From Datisca glomerata (Eukaryota; Streptophyta; Magnoliopsida; Cucurbitales; Datiscaceae), in assembly GCA_003255025.1 (NCBI GenBank), contig QANY01004770.1, forward strand, positions 2,595,891 to 2,659,890: DNA of 64,000 bases, read 5' to 3'. The notes below the pieces were generated by a model. The model was not told where the DNA came from. It worked only from the letters and a program-made list of their open reading frames with translations, and made no database searches. Positions 44,336 through 55,690 of this stretch are shown one piece after another (position 1 is the stretch's first letter; each line of letters begins with the position of its first letter). The translations under genes and the position numbers were made by a program.

Positions 44336-46320
44336 GTTCAAACCACCATTTCAACCAGAATAGTCCTACAGTAAAACTCAATTGATATTCTCTACGTAAA
44401 CATGTCATTCAAACATATAAGTTTGAAACATGAACACAGTAACTCAGAGGTCCACATTACGCAACCTAACTAGAAAAAAGATTCTTCAAAAACCAGAATC
44501 AAGAAATGAGAAGAAAATAGAATAAGAGAGCCATAAATTTGGCTATATTAATGAACAAAAAATAAGATAACCTTCTTCTCTTTCAATACAAATGCACAAG
44601 TTGACTAAATAAATCTCAGGACCAAGCTCTTTCTTAAAAGAACAACCCAAGTATGCTAAATAAACCCTCAAGTATCAGAAAATACCATTCGTACAATGTC
44701 AGAAGTCCATCGATTTCAGCCTTCACAGTGGAACACTAATGGGAGAAAAGTAAAAGAAAAATCTCAATTTCATTTATATTTTAACCAAATGCACGTGCAA
44801 CCAACGATTATTCATTAAAACAACAAAATAATGAGGAAATCAGATATAAATAACTTCCATAATGCTTTTAATAGATACTTTTACAATCAATACATTATCA
44901 TACAAACAAATATTTAGAACAAATTTGAAGTCATTTTCGGTATATGTTTGGTTCATGGTTGAGAATCTCACAGCAAACATAGATTGTTCAGAGAGCGAAA
45001 GAAGTAACTTGAGACAGGTCGAAGATAGGTTGAAGAGGAAAATTAAACGCTGTAAAATAAACCATAGACTATCAAAAGTGATATGAACTGTGATTTCTAT
45101 TAATCAAACATACTATTTTCAAATTAAACCATAAAAGCATATCTAAAGGATTTTAAAGACCATCAAATACTATTTAAAATGTCTTAAAATCAGTCCTGCA
45201 GAAAATTCATGTTTTTCAGTACCTTTGCTTCTATCTTTAACATACAACATTTCAGAATTTACAGAGAAATAACAAACATTGATTCAAAAATGAGAAAAAC
45301 CAATTAATCTCACTTAAGCTTCCAAGCAACAAAAGTGATCAAAATTGCTGGCAACTATTGGACCAATCAAAATTAATTGAAGCATAAGTGAAATGAAAAA
45401 ACATTGAAATCAATAATTCGTTCAATGATTATAAACATGAAAACAAAGGGAAATTATTTTAGCAAGTGAACAATTCATATGTTATTGAAAGGAAGGATAC
45501 GATAAACAGAAGTACTGAGAGAAGCTCAGTAATTTGATGAACAATTGCCAATAGAAAATGAGTCCAACCACTCCATTGCATAAGGGGAAGCAACACTGCA
45601 CTTGGAACCAGACCTTAAATTTTTCAATTACGAGAAATAGCAAACACTAAATTTGGAACCAATAAGAACTTCACACGAAATAAGCAGAGAAAGATTTATC
45701 TTAATCATAACAACCAAAAGAATGCCCATTACATGTTCTGAACCAGATATCTTCAATCGTGTTTCAAACCACTAGATAAATGAGCCATTATTTAGAACAA
45801 ATTTGCAAAAAGAAAAAAGTTTCAAAATAACTATCTTCAATATATTGATAACATAGCAGAGGAGGAGACAACTCTCACTATGTGTCAAAGAACAAGCTTC
45901 TGCAATAAAATTTTCAGCAGAAACAAAATCTAGCTTCCATATATATATATATATCAACCCCCCAACCAGATTAAATACTGTCATTAATATATTCCACATA
46001 TTCTTCCTCTCTATGCATTCTTTGAAGCTCGACTCTACAACATTGGAGTCTTAGAGAAAAGACAAAAATCAGAAGAAACAAATTACACACAATTAGACTT
46101 GAATTAGAGATTAAAACACGTCTCGCAAGGAAAAAAACTCTTCCACTTCTTCTGAGAGATAAATCGAAGTGGGAAAGGGATGGAAATTGCGGAGTTGAGA
46201 AAAAGAGAGTTGAGATAGAGACATTCATAGAGATAAAGAAAGGGAGACACAGACGAAGAGACTGAGAGCTAGAGAGAGAGCGTGTGAGTGTGTGGCTAGA
46301 AATATGGATGGATACCTGGG
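44336..46320. other. AT-rich non-coding region
   Basis: Only short frames without domains (for example plus 44862-45086, minus 45772-45999 and 45971-46228). It has an (AT)n run at about 45938-45954 and GAGA-rich DNA at 46200-46290. It may be the rest of a CACTA-like element, but no right end is visible. Confidence 0.5.
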
Positions 46321-46344
46321 CTCACCACACTAGAGAACAATGCG

Positions 46345-46445
46345 CATATGAGTTAGGGCTCTTACTCAGAGATGGAATTTTACGCGTAGGGGATCTAAGG
46401 CTCTTTCTGAGATATGGAATTTTACGCGCAGGGGAGCTAGGGCTT
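46345..46445. repeat. 45-bp direct repeat, two copies
   Basis: GATGGAATTTTACGCGTAGG (46371) and ATATGGAATTTTACGCGCAG (46415), with similar flanks GGGCTCTTACTCAGA and AGGCTCTTTCTGAGA. No known function. Confidence 0.7.
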
Positions 46446-47514
46446 GTTCTGATGATGGAGAAAGACAAGTAGAATCACCTTAGTTGTTGATTTTCACCAC
46501 CTGAAGAGCTAGGCTACTGCTGATCGGAAGACGATCGAAGATTACCACTAGGGAGGGGAGAGCTCTTGTACGCAGATCTGGTAAATGAGAGAAAGTGATT
46601 TCATAAAAAATAATTATGATAGAATAGCAAGAGAGCAAAGTGAAAGAGCTTACCAAGGGAGAGCTCACGAGAGAGGATGAGAGGCCATGCAAGGAAGCTA
46701 GTTCGGTTCTATGATTACAGAGAAGAGAAGACGCGTATGGAGAAGCTTCATTTTGGGTGTTCTATTTGACAAATGAATTTGGGAGTTTGAACTACGCCAC
46801 ATTTGAGTTTTTATTCCCCGCATGCTTGAGCTTTTATCATGTTTTGTTAAAAAACGTTGTGCTTCAATGAGATAAAAATCTTGAATTGTTGTAATGCTTG
46901 TTCCTTTCTCTCGGCCTACTAAGTTCATTCTCTTCTCCATTGCTGCCATGTTTCTCTTCAAATAGATGACCCATAACTATGTAACTATAGCTCAGATGAT
47001 GACGAAGCCTATAATAAAGGCCGAGCCATTCTTTTAAAGGATAGAAACGGATCCAAGAATCAGTTTTATTTTAACAAATCCAAGAATCAGTTTTACTTTC
47101 ATCATTTTTATCTGTAAATTTCATTTACACTATCAGTTAAACATTGCACGTGTATGCATAGTCAATGGTCATGGTCAATTTAAGCCAAACAAAGATACAG
47201 ACATTGATCACATCGACAGGTACAAATCATGAAAAATGAACGGTGATTAAGAGTCTATGCAAATTTATTCAAATTTCAAAACATCATATCAATGTAAAGC
47301 AAATCTCTACATGAATTAGTGGAGTATAACATAAAGCCTCTTTATGCAAAGACATCACTCTCTCACAATTCAGAATAATACTAGCTACTGCATGAACCTC
47401 CTTTTTTCACCAAGTTGTCGATACCATAAAAAAAATTCGCATTTATTTACTTCTCCTCTTCCTTACCTTTCCCTTGCATTCGTCCTACTCATTTAGTGTA
47501 ATCTCAGTATACAT
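46446..47514 (+). promoter_or_regulatory. Upstream region of the receptor kinase gene
   Basis: No reading frame that I trust. The last 70 bases before the start codon are pyrimidine-rich (CTTCTCCTCTTCC and TTTCCCTTGC), as in many plant 5' leaders, so transcription probably starts near 47400. I could not identify a certain TATA box. Transposon-like DNA reaches to within about 1 kb of the start, so the promoter is probably compact. Confidence 0.4.
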
Positions 47515-50500
47515 ATGGCTCTCATAGACTTTACTATCTTCCTTCTTCTCTTACTCTTATCATCTCTCTCTTTTTCTTCTCAATCCATAAGCACCAACCA
47601 ATCCCACTTCATCACTCTCTTCCAACAGATGTCGGATTGGGATATCACAGAATCTAAAATTTTCTGCAATTTCACAGGGATCGCATGCAACAGCCAAGGC
47701 TACGTGGTCGAAATCAATTTCTCCGGTTGGACACTTTCCGGCAGTTTCCCACCAAACGTATGCTCCTACTTCCCAGACCTGCGCTTTCTCCGACTTGGCC
47801 GCAGCGGCCTCCACGGCGGCTTTCCACAAGGTATAACGAACTGCTCTCTCTTGGAAGAGCTCGACCTGAGCTCTCTTTATCTTACAGGTACTGTTCCCGA
47901 CATGTCGACAATGAAATCTCTTAAAATTCTTGACCTTTCGTATAACCACTTCGGCGGCGATTTTCCCATGTCGGTTTTCAGCCTTACAAATCTGGAGAAG
48001 CTCAATTTCAACGAAGACAATAACTTCAATTTATGGACGTTGCCTGAGAATATATCCCACATGACAAAGCTTAATAACTTGGTATTGACGACATGCATGT
48101 TACATGGTCATATACCGTCGTCAATTGGTAATTTGACTTCTCTAGTTGACCTTGAACTGAGTGGGAATTTCCTCACTGGTCAAATTCCCAAAGAAATTGG
48201 ATTGCTTAAGAACTTGAGACAACTCGAGCTTTACTACAATCAGCTTGTGGGGAAAATTCCCGAAGAAATTGGGAATTTAACAGAGCTTATTGATATCGAT
48301 ATGTCGGTTAACCAACTGACAGGGGAGCTTCCAGAATCGATTTGTCGTCTTCCGTTGCTTCAAGTCCTGCAGATATACAACAATAGCCTTACAGGGGAAA
48401 TTCCGAGTGTGATGGGCAACTCGAAAACTCTCACCACTTTATCGCTATACGACAACGATCTAACGGGTCAAGTTCCCAGGGATCTCGGGCGATCGTCCCC
48501 GATGGTCATACTCGACTTGTCGGAAAACCGTCTTTCCGGCTTATTGCCACCGGATGTTTGCAGAGGGGGTAAGTTGCTTTATTTTCTCGCCCTGGAAAAT
48601 ATGTTTTCTGGGGAAATTCCTTCTTGTTATGCAAAATGCGAATCTCTTATTCGGTTTCGGGTCAGTTCGAACCGGTTAGAAGGTCCGATACCGGAAGGTA
48701 TTTTGGGTCTTCCCCATGTGTCGATCATCGATTTAGGTTGTAACAAGTTGAGTAGTGAAATTCCAAGTTCATTGATTAATGCAAGAAACCTATCGGAGTT
48801 GTTCATGCAGAACAACAGGATTTCAGGGGTTTTGCCGAATGAAATCACATGGGCTATTAATTTGGTTAAGATTGATTTAAGTAATAATCTTCTGTGTGGT
48901 CCAATCCCTTCCGAAATCGGAAATTTGAAAAAGCTTAATTCGTTAATGTTGCAAGGAAATAAGCTTAATTCCTCTATTCCCACTTCAATCTCATCACTTA
49001 AATCTCTCAACGTTCTTGATCTCTCCGACAATCTATTGACCGGAAAAATCCCTGAAAGCCTCTCAGAATTGTTACCAAACTCCGTTAACTTCTCAAACAA
49101 TCTTCTCTCCGGTCCAATCCCTCTGTCTCTCATCAAAGGAGGATTACTCGAAAGCTTCTCCGGCAATCCGGGCCTTTGTGTCTCAGATTCTCTTAGCTCA
49201 TCAGCTAAAAAAAAATTCCCTTCTTGTTCACATACCAACAAGCCAAAATGGCTAAAGCCCATCTGGCCAATCGGATTATCCGCGTTCATGCTGTTCGTCG
49301 GCTCCGTTCTATTCCTAAAACGCTACTTCGAACGAGGAAATGAGGGGAACGAGCATGACGAGACAAACTCATCATCGTTCTTCTCGTACGATGTCAAGAG
49401 CTTCCACCGTCTAAGTTTCGACCGACGCGAGATAATCGAAGCTATGGATGAAAAGAACATAGTGGGACAAGGAGGATCAGGGACAGTGTACAAAATAGAG
49501 CTGAGCAATGGTGAAGTAGTGGCCGTAAAACGGTTGTGGAATAGAAAAAACAAAGAATTTGGATCTGATGATGAAGATCAGATGGTTTTAGACAAGGAAT
49601 TGAAAACCGAGGTAGAAACTCTTGGAAGCATAAGGCACATAAACATAGTGAAATTGTATTGCTACTTCTCAAGCATGGATTGGAATCTTTTGGTATATGA
49701 GTATATGGCTAATGGGAATCTATGGGATGCTCTTCACAAAGGAATGGTTCATTTGGAGTGGCCGACTCGGCATCAGACTGTGGTCGGGATAGCAAAGGGA
49801 TTGGCTTATCTTCACCATGATTTGTTGCCCCCTATTGTTCATAGAGATATTAAGAGTACTAACATATTGTTAGATGTGAATTATGAACCGAAAGTTGCAG
49901 ATTTTGGAATAGCTAAGGTTTTGCAAGCAAGAGCAGGGAAGGAGACCACCACCACTGTCGTTGCTGGGACTTATGGTTACATGGCCCCAGGTTTGTTCAT
50001 TCTTCAATTAAATTTAAATTTAAACAGCACTGCTCTTGGTTGAAAAAAAATGGTTTCTTTTGAAGTTTAATTTTGAGTTTGAAATATATAGGCTAATTTT
50101 GTACCGATCAAAATTGAAATCAAATTAAATGTAATTATGATATTGATAAGTTTGTTTATTTATGCATGACTGGGACACCATTTGATTAGAAAATATTAAT
50201 TTCTAAGATTAAATATATAGTTACGACAGAATATTACCACTCGATTTGTTTTATCACTACAAATCGATTTTTATTATGTTGTTACGACAGAATATGCATA
50301 TTCATCCAAAGCAACAACCAAGTGCGATGTGTACAGTTTCGGAGTCGTGTTAATGGAATTGATAACGGGGAAGAAGCCGGTAGAGGCAGAGTTTGGAGAG
50401 AACACCAACATCATATACTGGGTTTCAATCAAGGGGGGAACAAAGGAAGGAGTTACGGAGGTTTTGGACAAAAGGTTAAGTGGATCATTCAGGGATGATA

Positions 50501-50691
50501 TAATCCAGGTTTTGAAGATTGCTATCCGTTGTACATACAAGAACCCAGCTCTTCGCCCTTCAATGAAAGAAGTTGTTCAATTGTTGGTTGAGGCTGACCC
50601 TTGTAGATATGATTGTTGCAGAAATTCAAGTAAGAACAAGGATCTGTCTGCTGACGATAAGATTAAAAAATCCGTTCTGAATTATATATAA
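47515..50691 (+). CDS. CEPR1: LRR-XI receptor kinase, CEPR1/XIP1-like, two exons
   Basis: Plasma-membrane receptor kinase. The join 47515-49990 and 50291-50691 gives 958 aa. Signal peptide about 1-22 (MALIDFTIFLLLLLLSS); cysteine pair FCNFTGIAC at 50-58; about 20 leucine-rich repeats at 64-565; transmembrane helix about 583-601 (IWPIGLSAFMLFVGSVLFL); kinase domain about 640-935 with GQGGSGTV (651-658), VAVK lysine 672, HRDIKSTN (Asp 778, RD type) and DFG 796-798. The APE glutamate is encoded across the intron (phase 1). All catalytic residues are present and there is no stop. Sequence and layout closely match Arabidopsis CEPR1/XIP1, known to perceive CEP peptides in systemic nitrogen signalling and to act in vascular tissue; the same role here is inferred. 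It is the only intact host gene in the window. Confidence 0.95.
49991..50290 (+). other. Intron of the receptor kinase gene
   Basis: 300 bases, GT at 49991 and AG at 50289-50290. Splicing restores GTYGYMAPE-YAYSS in frame. The acceptor neighbourhood GTTACGACAGAATAT occurs twice (50220-50234 and 50281-50295). Between the copies is an 8-bp inverted repeat TCGATTTG/CAAATCGA (50241-50248 and 50260-50267). Use of the upstream AG (50228-50229) would add 61 bases and shift the frame. Confidence 0.9.
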
Positions 50692-51650
50692 AGTCGTTCT
50701 AAGATATTGTGAGTGTACCATACAAAATGAAAGAGAGGGAATTAAAAAGGAGAGATAATTCGCTTTTTTCTCTCTTCTTTTATCTTTTTCTCTCGGTATG
50801 TTACATTAACAGTAACTTAGAATCTTCTTTAAACCTCAATCTAGGGTATAAATATCTTCGCTTCTACTTGCTCCTTAATTAGTTGTTTGAGAATTCATAG
50901 TACTTTTGTTTATAAGCATTTTTGTACATCCTTTTGTCAAAGTAGTGTTTTCTTACTTTGAATTTCTATACGTTATTTTTTTGTCAAAGTAGTGTGTTAC
51001 TCTGTGCGTTAGAATATTTTCTAAGCTACTATGTTATACACTTGTACGTATGTTTAAAAAATTCTGTACCTTTTAGAAGTCCTTTAAGAAGTGTATGGGA
51101 GAAAAAATACTCAGACTAAAGTCCAATTAATATATTTTCGAGCAAGACCCAACACTCCCGTTCTAGGGGAGGGCTCACATTGAGTGCAAATCAAAGACTC
51201 ATCTTTCATTGAGGTCACTTTGATGACTGAGGTCTCTTCCACGTCTTAGGGCATACAATGACCTCACCTATGCTTACACAACTGAGGTCACGTGAATGAC
51301 TAATGTTCTCTCATATCTAGAATTGCGACTACTCAAGATAACCGAGGTTATTTTCACGTTACAAAAAAATAATAATAATCAATCATATAAGGAAAGGATA
51401 TATACACATACTCTACAAAATAATTTCAAGAGTTGTTAAATAAGATAAAATAATAACAATAGTATATTGATTTGAGGAATATTCTTCATAAATATTTTTA
51501 TTCCTTATTAAAATAAGAAAGAGATACATTAAATCAAAACATTTGACTGATATAAAAATTATTATAAATATATTATGATTCTTATTTATTGATAAGCAAC
51601 TCTTCATACTGCTAATATATTATAAATACTCTGTTAATTTGAGTGTCGGA
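50692..51650. other. 3' flank of the receptor kinase gene
   Basis: AT-rich. The first few hundred bases are probably the 3' UTR. Around 51140-51320 the phrases ACTGAGGTC and TGAGGTCAC recur. One minus frame (51413-51607) has no domain. No gene seen. Confidence 0.5.
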
Positions 51651-52395
51651 GTGTGGTAGATGGACACCCCTTGATGTTCTGTCTAGTGCTTTGATGATCG
51701 TTCTTGATTTTAACAGACTCATAAATGTATTACCGAGTGATACGTGACAATCGTCTTTTTTTCAAAATTGATAAAAATATTTATTCATCGTCGACCGTGG
51801 CTGCAACCGTGAAACGATCAAGAACGAGTTGAAGAATAACAAAAATCAATGCTTTGAACAGTTGGAGAAATATGGTGGTTATCGCTGATGCTGACGTCAT
51901 CAACGTGATTGCTGTCACAGCCGATGTCGAGCGTTGTCGATGCCATTAGGCAGCGATGCTGTCATCAACAACTTCGAGCAACCGCGGTCACCGCCACGCC
52001 GTCAACGGTGGTCACCCCCATCACTGCCCACCACGAGTGGTGGCCTTGTGGCCCGTAGTCAAACTTCGTTGCCGTGGAGCAACGATGATTCCACCCAAAG
52101 TCTTGAATCATCGCGGTCGCTGCCACGATCAAAATCGTGAAGATGGAAAGCCCCCTACAACGAATAAGCTTCGATCTCTACCGTTATCGACGTTACGCTT
52201 TGTCGCATCTGGCCAAACTGCCATGAAAACGATGGATAAATAAGCTCCTCCATTACCGAAAATGGCATCTCAGATCTACAACGAATGAGAAATTTTCAGA
52301 CTCCAAGACACTCGTAAAAGGGTTCATGTGAGGATTTCTGTCAACTTAAAGTCATTTTCGGTAAAAAAAAAAGAAGAAGAAGAAGAAAAAGGACT
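51651..52395. other. GC-rich block of unknown nature
   Basis: 51780-52240 is much more GC-rich than its surroundings, with repeated CGTC/GATG motifs and short overlapping plus frames (51934-52140, 51956-52243) of low-complexity Ser/Pro/Arg/His. No domain recognised. It ends in an (AAG)n tract at 52371-52388. Likely retrotransposon or captured DNA; unproven. Confidence 0.4.
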
Positions 52396-53027
52396 GTCAG
52401 GAATGACTGCACGCGCCTCTACTCACCACCGGCGGTGGCGGTCTCCATTCTTGCCCTCTGCAGATATCAGAATGACATATCCAGCCTTTTAGGTGCTCCA
52501 CGAAGGGAGCCCAAGAGAGCTTGCCCATGTAGCCCAGCTCACGGCCACTTGAGGGCCCAAGAGAAAGCCCACGCGTGAACCCAAGACATGAGACCTGCGG
52601 CCTGACCCGTCGCCTAACTTGTGTGTCCAAGGCCTTTTTCCCAGGCCATGAAGCCCATGGGGAGAGGTTGGCCTCCGCGCCTCAAAGAGCCCGTGAGGCC
52701 TTTACTCCAGGCCTCTGAGCCACTTAAAAGCCAGCCAAGCCCAATGCTCTTCATAGGCCTGAAGATTTAATCTGTGGGCTTTGCATCCGCGGGCTTCATG
52801 AAAAATTCTAGAAAATGAGTTGCTTCAACCTCATTTAACATTTGGCCTCAAACGAATAATTATTGCAAAGTTGATACTCAAACAATCAGTACAACATTTA
52901 AGGCAAGATTTATTTACGTACTACTACTATTATTATTATTATTTACTTAATGTAATTTATTTGTAAAATTCTCCCTCATTAATTTACACTATTTGTTGTG
53001 CTCTAATGCCCGAAGAATAATGCATTT

Positions 53028-53335
53028 ATTCCCACGAATATTATTTAGCATCTCGGACAAAAGCAAGTTTTAGGATCGGGACGCGGTCCACATAGCTCGG
53101 ATCCATATTATCTTGAATTTTTATATTCTCTCAAAATCAAGAGTCACATCGATGATTTCTATTAAAAAATTTTAAGAATAATAATATTCCCATGAATATT
53201 ATTTAGCATCTCGGACAAGAGAAAGTTTCATGTTCGGGACGCGGACCACATAGCTCGGATCTGTATTATCTTAAATTTTTTATATTCTCTCAAAATCAAG
53301 AGTCTTATCGATGATCTCCATTAAAAATTTGAGGT
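53028..53335. repeat. 158-bp tandem duplication
   Basis: Copies start at 53028 and 53186 (ATTCCCACGAATATTATTTA and ATTCCCATGAATATTATTTA), sharing AGCATCTCGGACAA, CGGGACGCGG.CCACATAGC and TCAAAATCAAGAGTC. Probably within an LTR of the gypsy element. Confidence 0.85.
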
Positions 53336-53617
53336 ACGTTATTTATTGTTCACGCTCAGTCTTGCTATTCTTTTAAAGGATATTTTTAGGAGCACTTTAA
53401 TTCAATATGATGTTTAGTCTTAGCCTATTATATGCGATGATATCTTAGGACATAATATAAAGTATAAAAATCTCTAAATATATCGCCATGACTAGAAATA
53501 AAAATTTGAGGTCTATGGATCGCTTGGGGCCCGCTCAGTAGTTGATAGAAAACTAGAAATAATATCTATGACAGAAATCCCCTAGGAATATATAAGTGTA
53601 GTTAAAACAGAAAAAAT

Positions 53618-53958
53618 GTTCTCATGAGAGAGCAAGCATAATTACCAAGACCCGAGAAGTCACGGATTACGCAAATGCTCCCATAAGAGAGCAAGCATAA
53701 TTATCAAGACCCAATAGGTCTCAAATTATGCAAATGCTCCCACGAGAGAGCAAGCATAATTACCAAGACCCGAGAGGCCATGAATTACGTAAATGATCCT
53801 ATGAGAGAGAAAACATAATTATAAAGACTAGAGACGTCATAGATTATGCAAATGCTCCAACAAGAGAGCAAGCATATTTATCAAAACCCGAGAGGTCACA
53901 GATTATGTAAATACTCTCATAAGATATTAAGCATAATTATCGAGACTAGAGAGGTCCA
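53618..53958. repeat. 59-bp tandem repeat, nearly six copies
   Basis: Units start at 53618, 53677, 53736, 53795, 53854 and 53913, exactly 59 apart. Consensus core GCTCCCATAAGAGAGCAAGC, then ATAATTAxCAAGACCCGAGA and GGTCACxGATTATGCAAAT. The last unit is decayed. The array directly precedes the RT fragment, where a gag or intergenic region would be expected. Confidence 0.92.
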
Positions 53959-54290
53959 CTACCCTGACTGGCTGGACAATGTGGTAGTGGTAAAGAAGAA
54001 GAATAGAAAATTGAGGGTCTGTATACACAAAGCATGCCCGAAGGCAGCTTCCCTCTTAAGAAAATAGACCACTTAATGGACACTACAACAGGGCGTGAGA
54101 TGCTCAATCTCATAGATGCCTTCTCCATGTACAATCAGATACCCATGTATCCCTCAGACCAGTGAGAAGACATCCTTTGTGACTGAGAGGGGGACCTACT
54201 GCTACAAAGTTATGTCGTTCGGACGAATGCAGGAGCCACATATCAGCATTTTGTCAACAAATTGGAGATGTATGGTAGCCTCATGAAATG
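53955..54290 (+). pseudogene. Ty3/gypsy reverse transcriptase fragment
   Basis: N-terminal RT blocks in shifting frames: YPDWLDNVVVVKKKNRKLRV, KACPKAA, then DHLMDTTTGREMLNLIDAFS and YNQIPMYPSDQEKTSFVTE, and YCYKVMSFG. These correspond to YPxWLANVVVVKKKNGKWRV and MDATAGHxLLSFMDAYSGYNQI. The YxDDxxV catalytic block is missing; after about 54270 the sequence jumps to RNase H, so there is an internal deletion. Confidence 0.85.
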
Positions 54291-54294
54291 AGCC

Positions 54295-54900
54295 ATATAG
54301 TTAGGAGAGTTTGACATCAGACACAAACCTCGGACCGCAATCAAAACTCAAGCACTCGCTGACTTTGTGGCAGAGATGACACTATCCAAAGTGAATAATG
54401 GGTCTAGCCATACAGAAAATGTCATGCAATGTCACACAATGGATAGGGGCATGGGAAATGAACCATCAAACATAGAGTGGGCATTCTATGTGGATGGCTC
54501 AGCAAATGCACACAGATGCAAAGCTGAACTGATACTCAAAACACAATAGGAGACCATAATTGAAATAGTGATACGCTTCTGATTCAAGATATTGAACAAT
54601 GAAGTTGAGAATGAAGATTTGCTCGCAGGTATGAGGCTAGCTAAGGACTTGGGAGCAGAGCATTTGAGGGTATTCAATGACTCTTAGTGGATAGTTAATC
54701 AACACAACGTATATTTTTAGGCTATAGACACAAGAACGGTCGCATAGAGCAAAGTTCTATAATCGAAGGGAAAATTCAAAGGATGCTCCATAGAGCAGCT
54801 ATCCTGAGGAGAGAAATGTCATGTAGATGCTCTGGCAACTCTAGCCTCGGCCATTGATACAGATATCAGGAGAACTATCTCGGTTGGGTTCCTTCTAGAG
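54295..54900 (+). pseudogene. Ty3/gypsy RNase H (second domain) fragment
   Basis: Starts GEFDIRHKPRTAIKTQALAD and FVAEM, then EWAFYVDGSANAH (LYVDGSSN), AELILKTQ, NNEVENEDLLAGMRLAKDLG and AEHLRVFNDS. This acquired RNase H with VDGS and DS motifs is typical of Tat/Athila-lineage elements. Stops near 54547, 54582 and 54686. No integrase follows. Confidence 0.85.
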
Positions 54901-54953
54901 TCGGTCATAGATCGATCAGTGGCAAGTATTAATAGCGTGGATCTACATCCGCT

Positions 54954-55300
54954 GAGGCCTCCTACTCACCTAAGATGACTAGAATAAAAAACCCTACATA
55001 GGGCAAAAAGACCACGATAATATTTCGTGGCACCTAAGTACACAAAATGCTCAAATGAAAGACCTCGATAAAGGTCACGGTTGTCGAGGCCTCCTACTCA
55101 CCTAAGATGACTTAGAGAAAAGACCCTACATAGGGCAAAATGACCATGACAATATTCCATGGCACCCGAGTACACGAGATGCTCGGATGAAAGACCTCGA
55201 TAAAGGTCATGAACGTCGAGGCCTCCTACTAACCTAAGATGACTAGGAGAAAAAATCATACAGAGGGCAAGAGGACCACGATAGCCTTTCGTGATACCCA
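54954..55300. repeat. 132-bp tandem repeat, about 2.6 copies
   Basis: GAGGCCTCCTACT starts units at 54954, 55086 and 55218, 132 apart. Shared parts are CACCTAAGATGACT, CATAGGGCAAAA and AAAGACCTCGATAAAGGTCA. The last copy breaks into the shorter repeats that follow. Confidence 0.9.
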
Positions 55301-55560
55301 ACATCATGCAGATGACTATGGCGATCACTCAGATGATTATGGGACTCGAAGTCACGCAGATGACTATGGCCGTCACTCAGATGCATATGACTATGGTCAT
55401 CATTCAAATGACTATAAGATCTGAAATTACGCAGATGATTATGGTCGTCACTTAGATGACTATAACACCCGATGTCACCCAGATGATTATGGGATTCGAA
55501 GTCACACATATGACAATAACACCTTACGTCATCTGAATGACTACGGGACTCAAAGTTACA
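55301..55560. repeat. Irregular minisatellite built on GATGACTATGG
   Basis: About ten copies of (C/A)AGATGA(C/T)TATGG with spacers like GTCACxCA and GACTCGAAGTCACGC, in units of about 21 and 36 bases. It is readable on both strands as repetitive His/Asp/Tyr peptides, which is a by-product of the repeat and not evidence for a gene. Confidence 0.85.
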
Positions 55561-55564
55561 TAGA

Positions 55565-55690
55565 CACTACAAGAAAAAAATACTATGATAGCGGTCAAAA
55601 AATACTTTCGGAATGTTTTGATAACGTTTTCTAAAATGTGATATTATGTGATTGTTTCCTTTGTTATAATTTGCTATGTCCCACTTAAAC
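55565..55690. mobile_element. CACTA terminus (one end only)
   Basis: CACTACAAGAAAAAAATAC at 55565 followed by TATGATAGCGGTC and GATAACGTTTTCTAAAATG motifs, the same kind of subterminal repeat as at 42675. No opposite end was found downstream, so this is a truncated or solo end inserted beside the gypsy arrays. Confidence 0.55.

Larger units (their letters stand above)
52396..55564 (+). mobile_element. Degenerate Ty3/gypsy element (Tat/Athila-like)
   Basis: Probably begins near 52396 (TGTCAGGAATGACTGC, possible LTR start) with a GC-rich block (AGGCC/AAGCCC repeats to 52800) and an AT-rich part. RT and RNase H fragments follow at 53955-54900, then tandem arrays to 55560. Gag, protease and integrase are not visible. 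LTR limits were not established. Confidence 0.6.

Noticed and set aside
47560..47949. Minus-strand frame of 129 codons opposite the receptor kinase exon
   Set aside because: Shadow of the LRR coding sequence; no start context or domain of its own. The same applies to minus 48627-49289 (220 codons).
55239..55509. Repetitive His/Asp/Tyr frames on both strands
   Set aside because: Direct consequence of the GATGACTATGG minisatellite; length multiples and both-strand openness argue against a protein.
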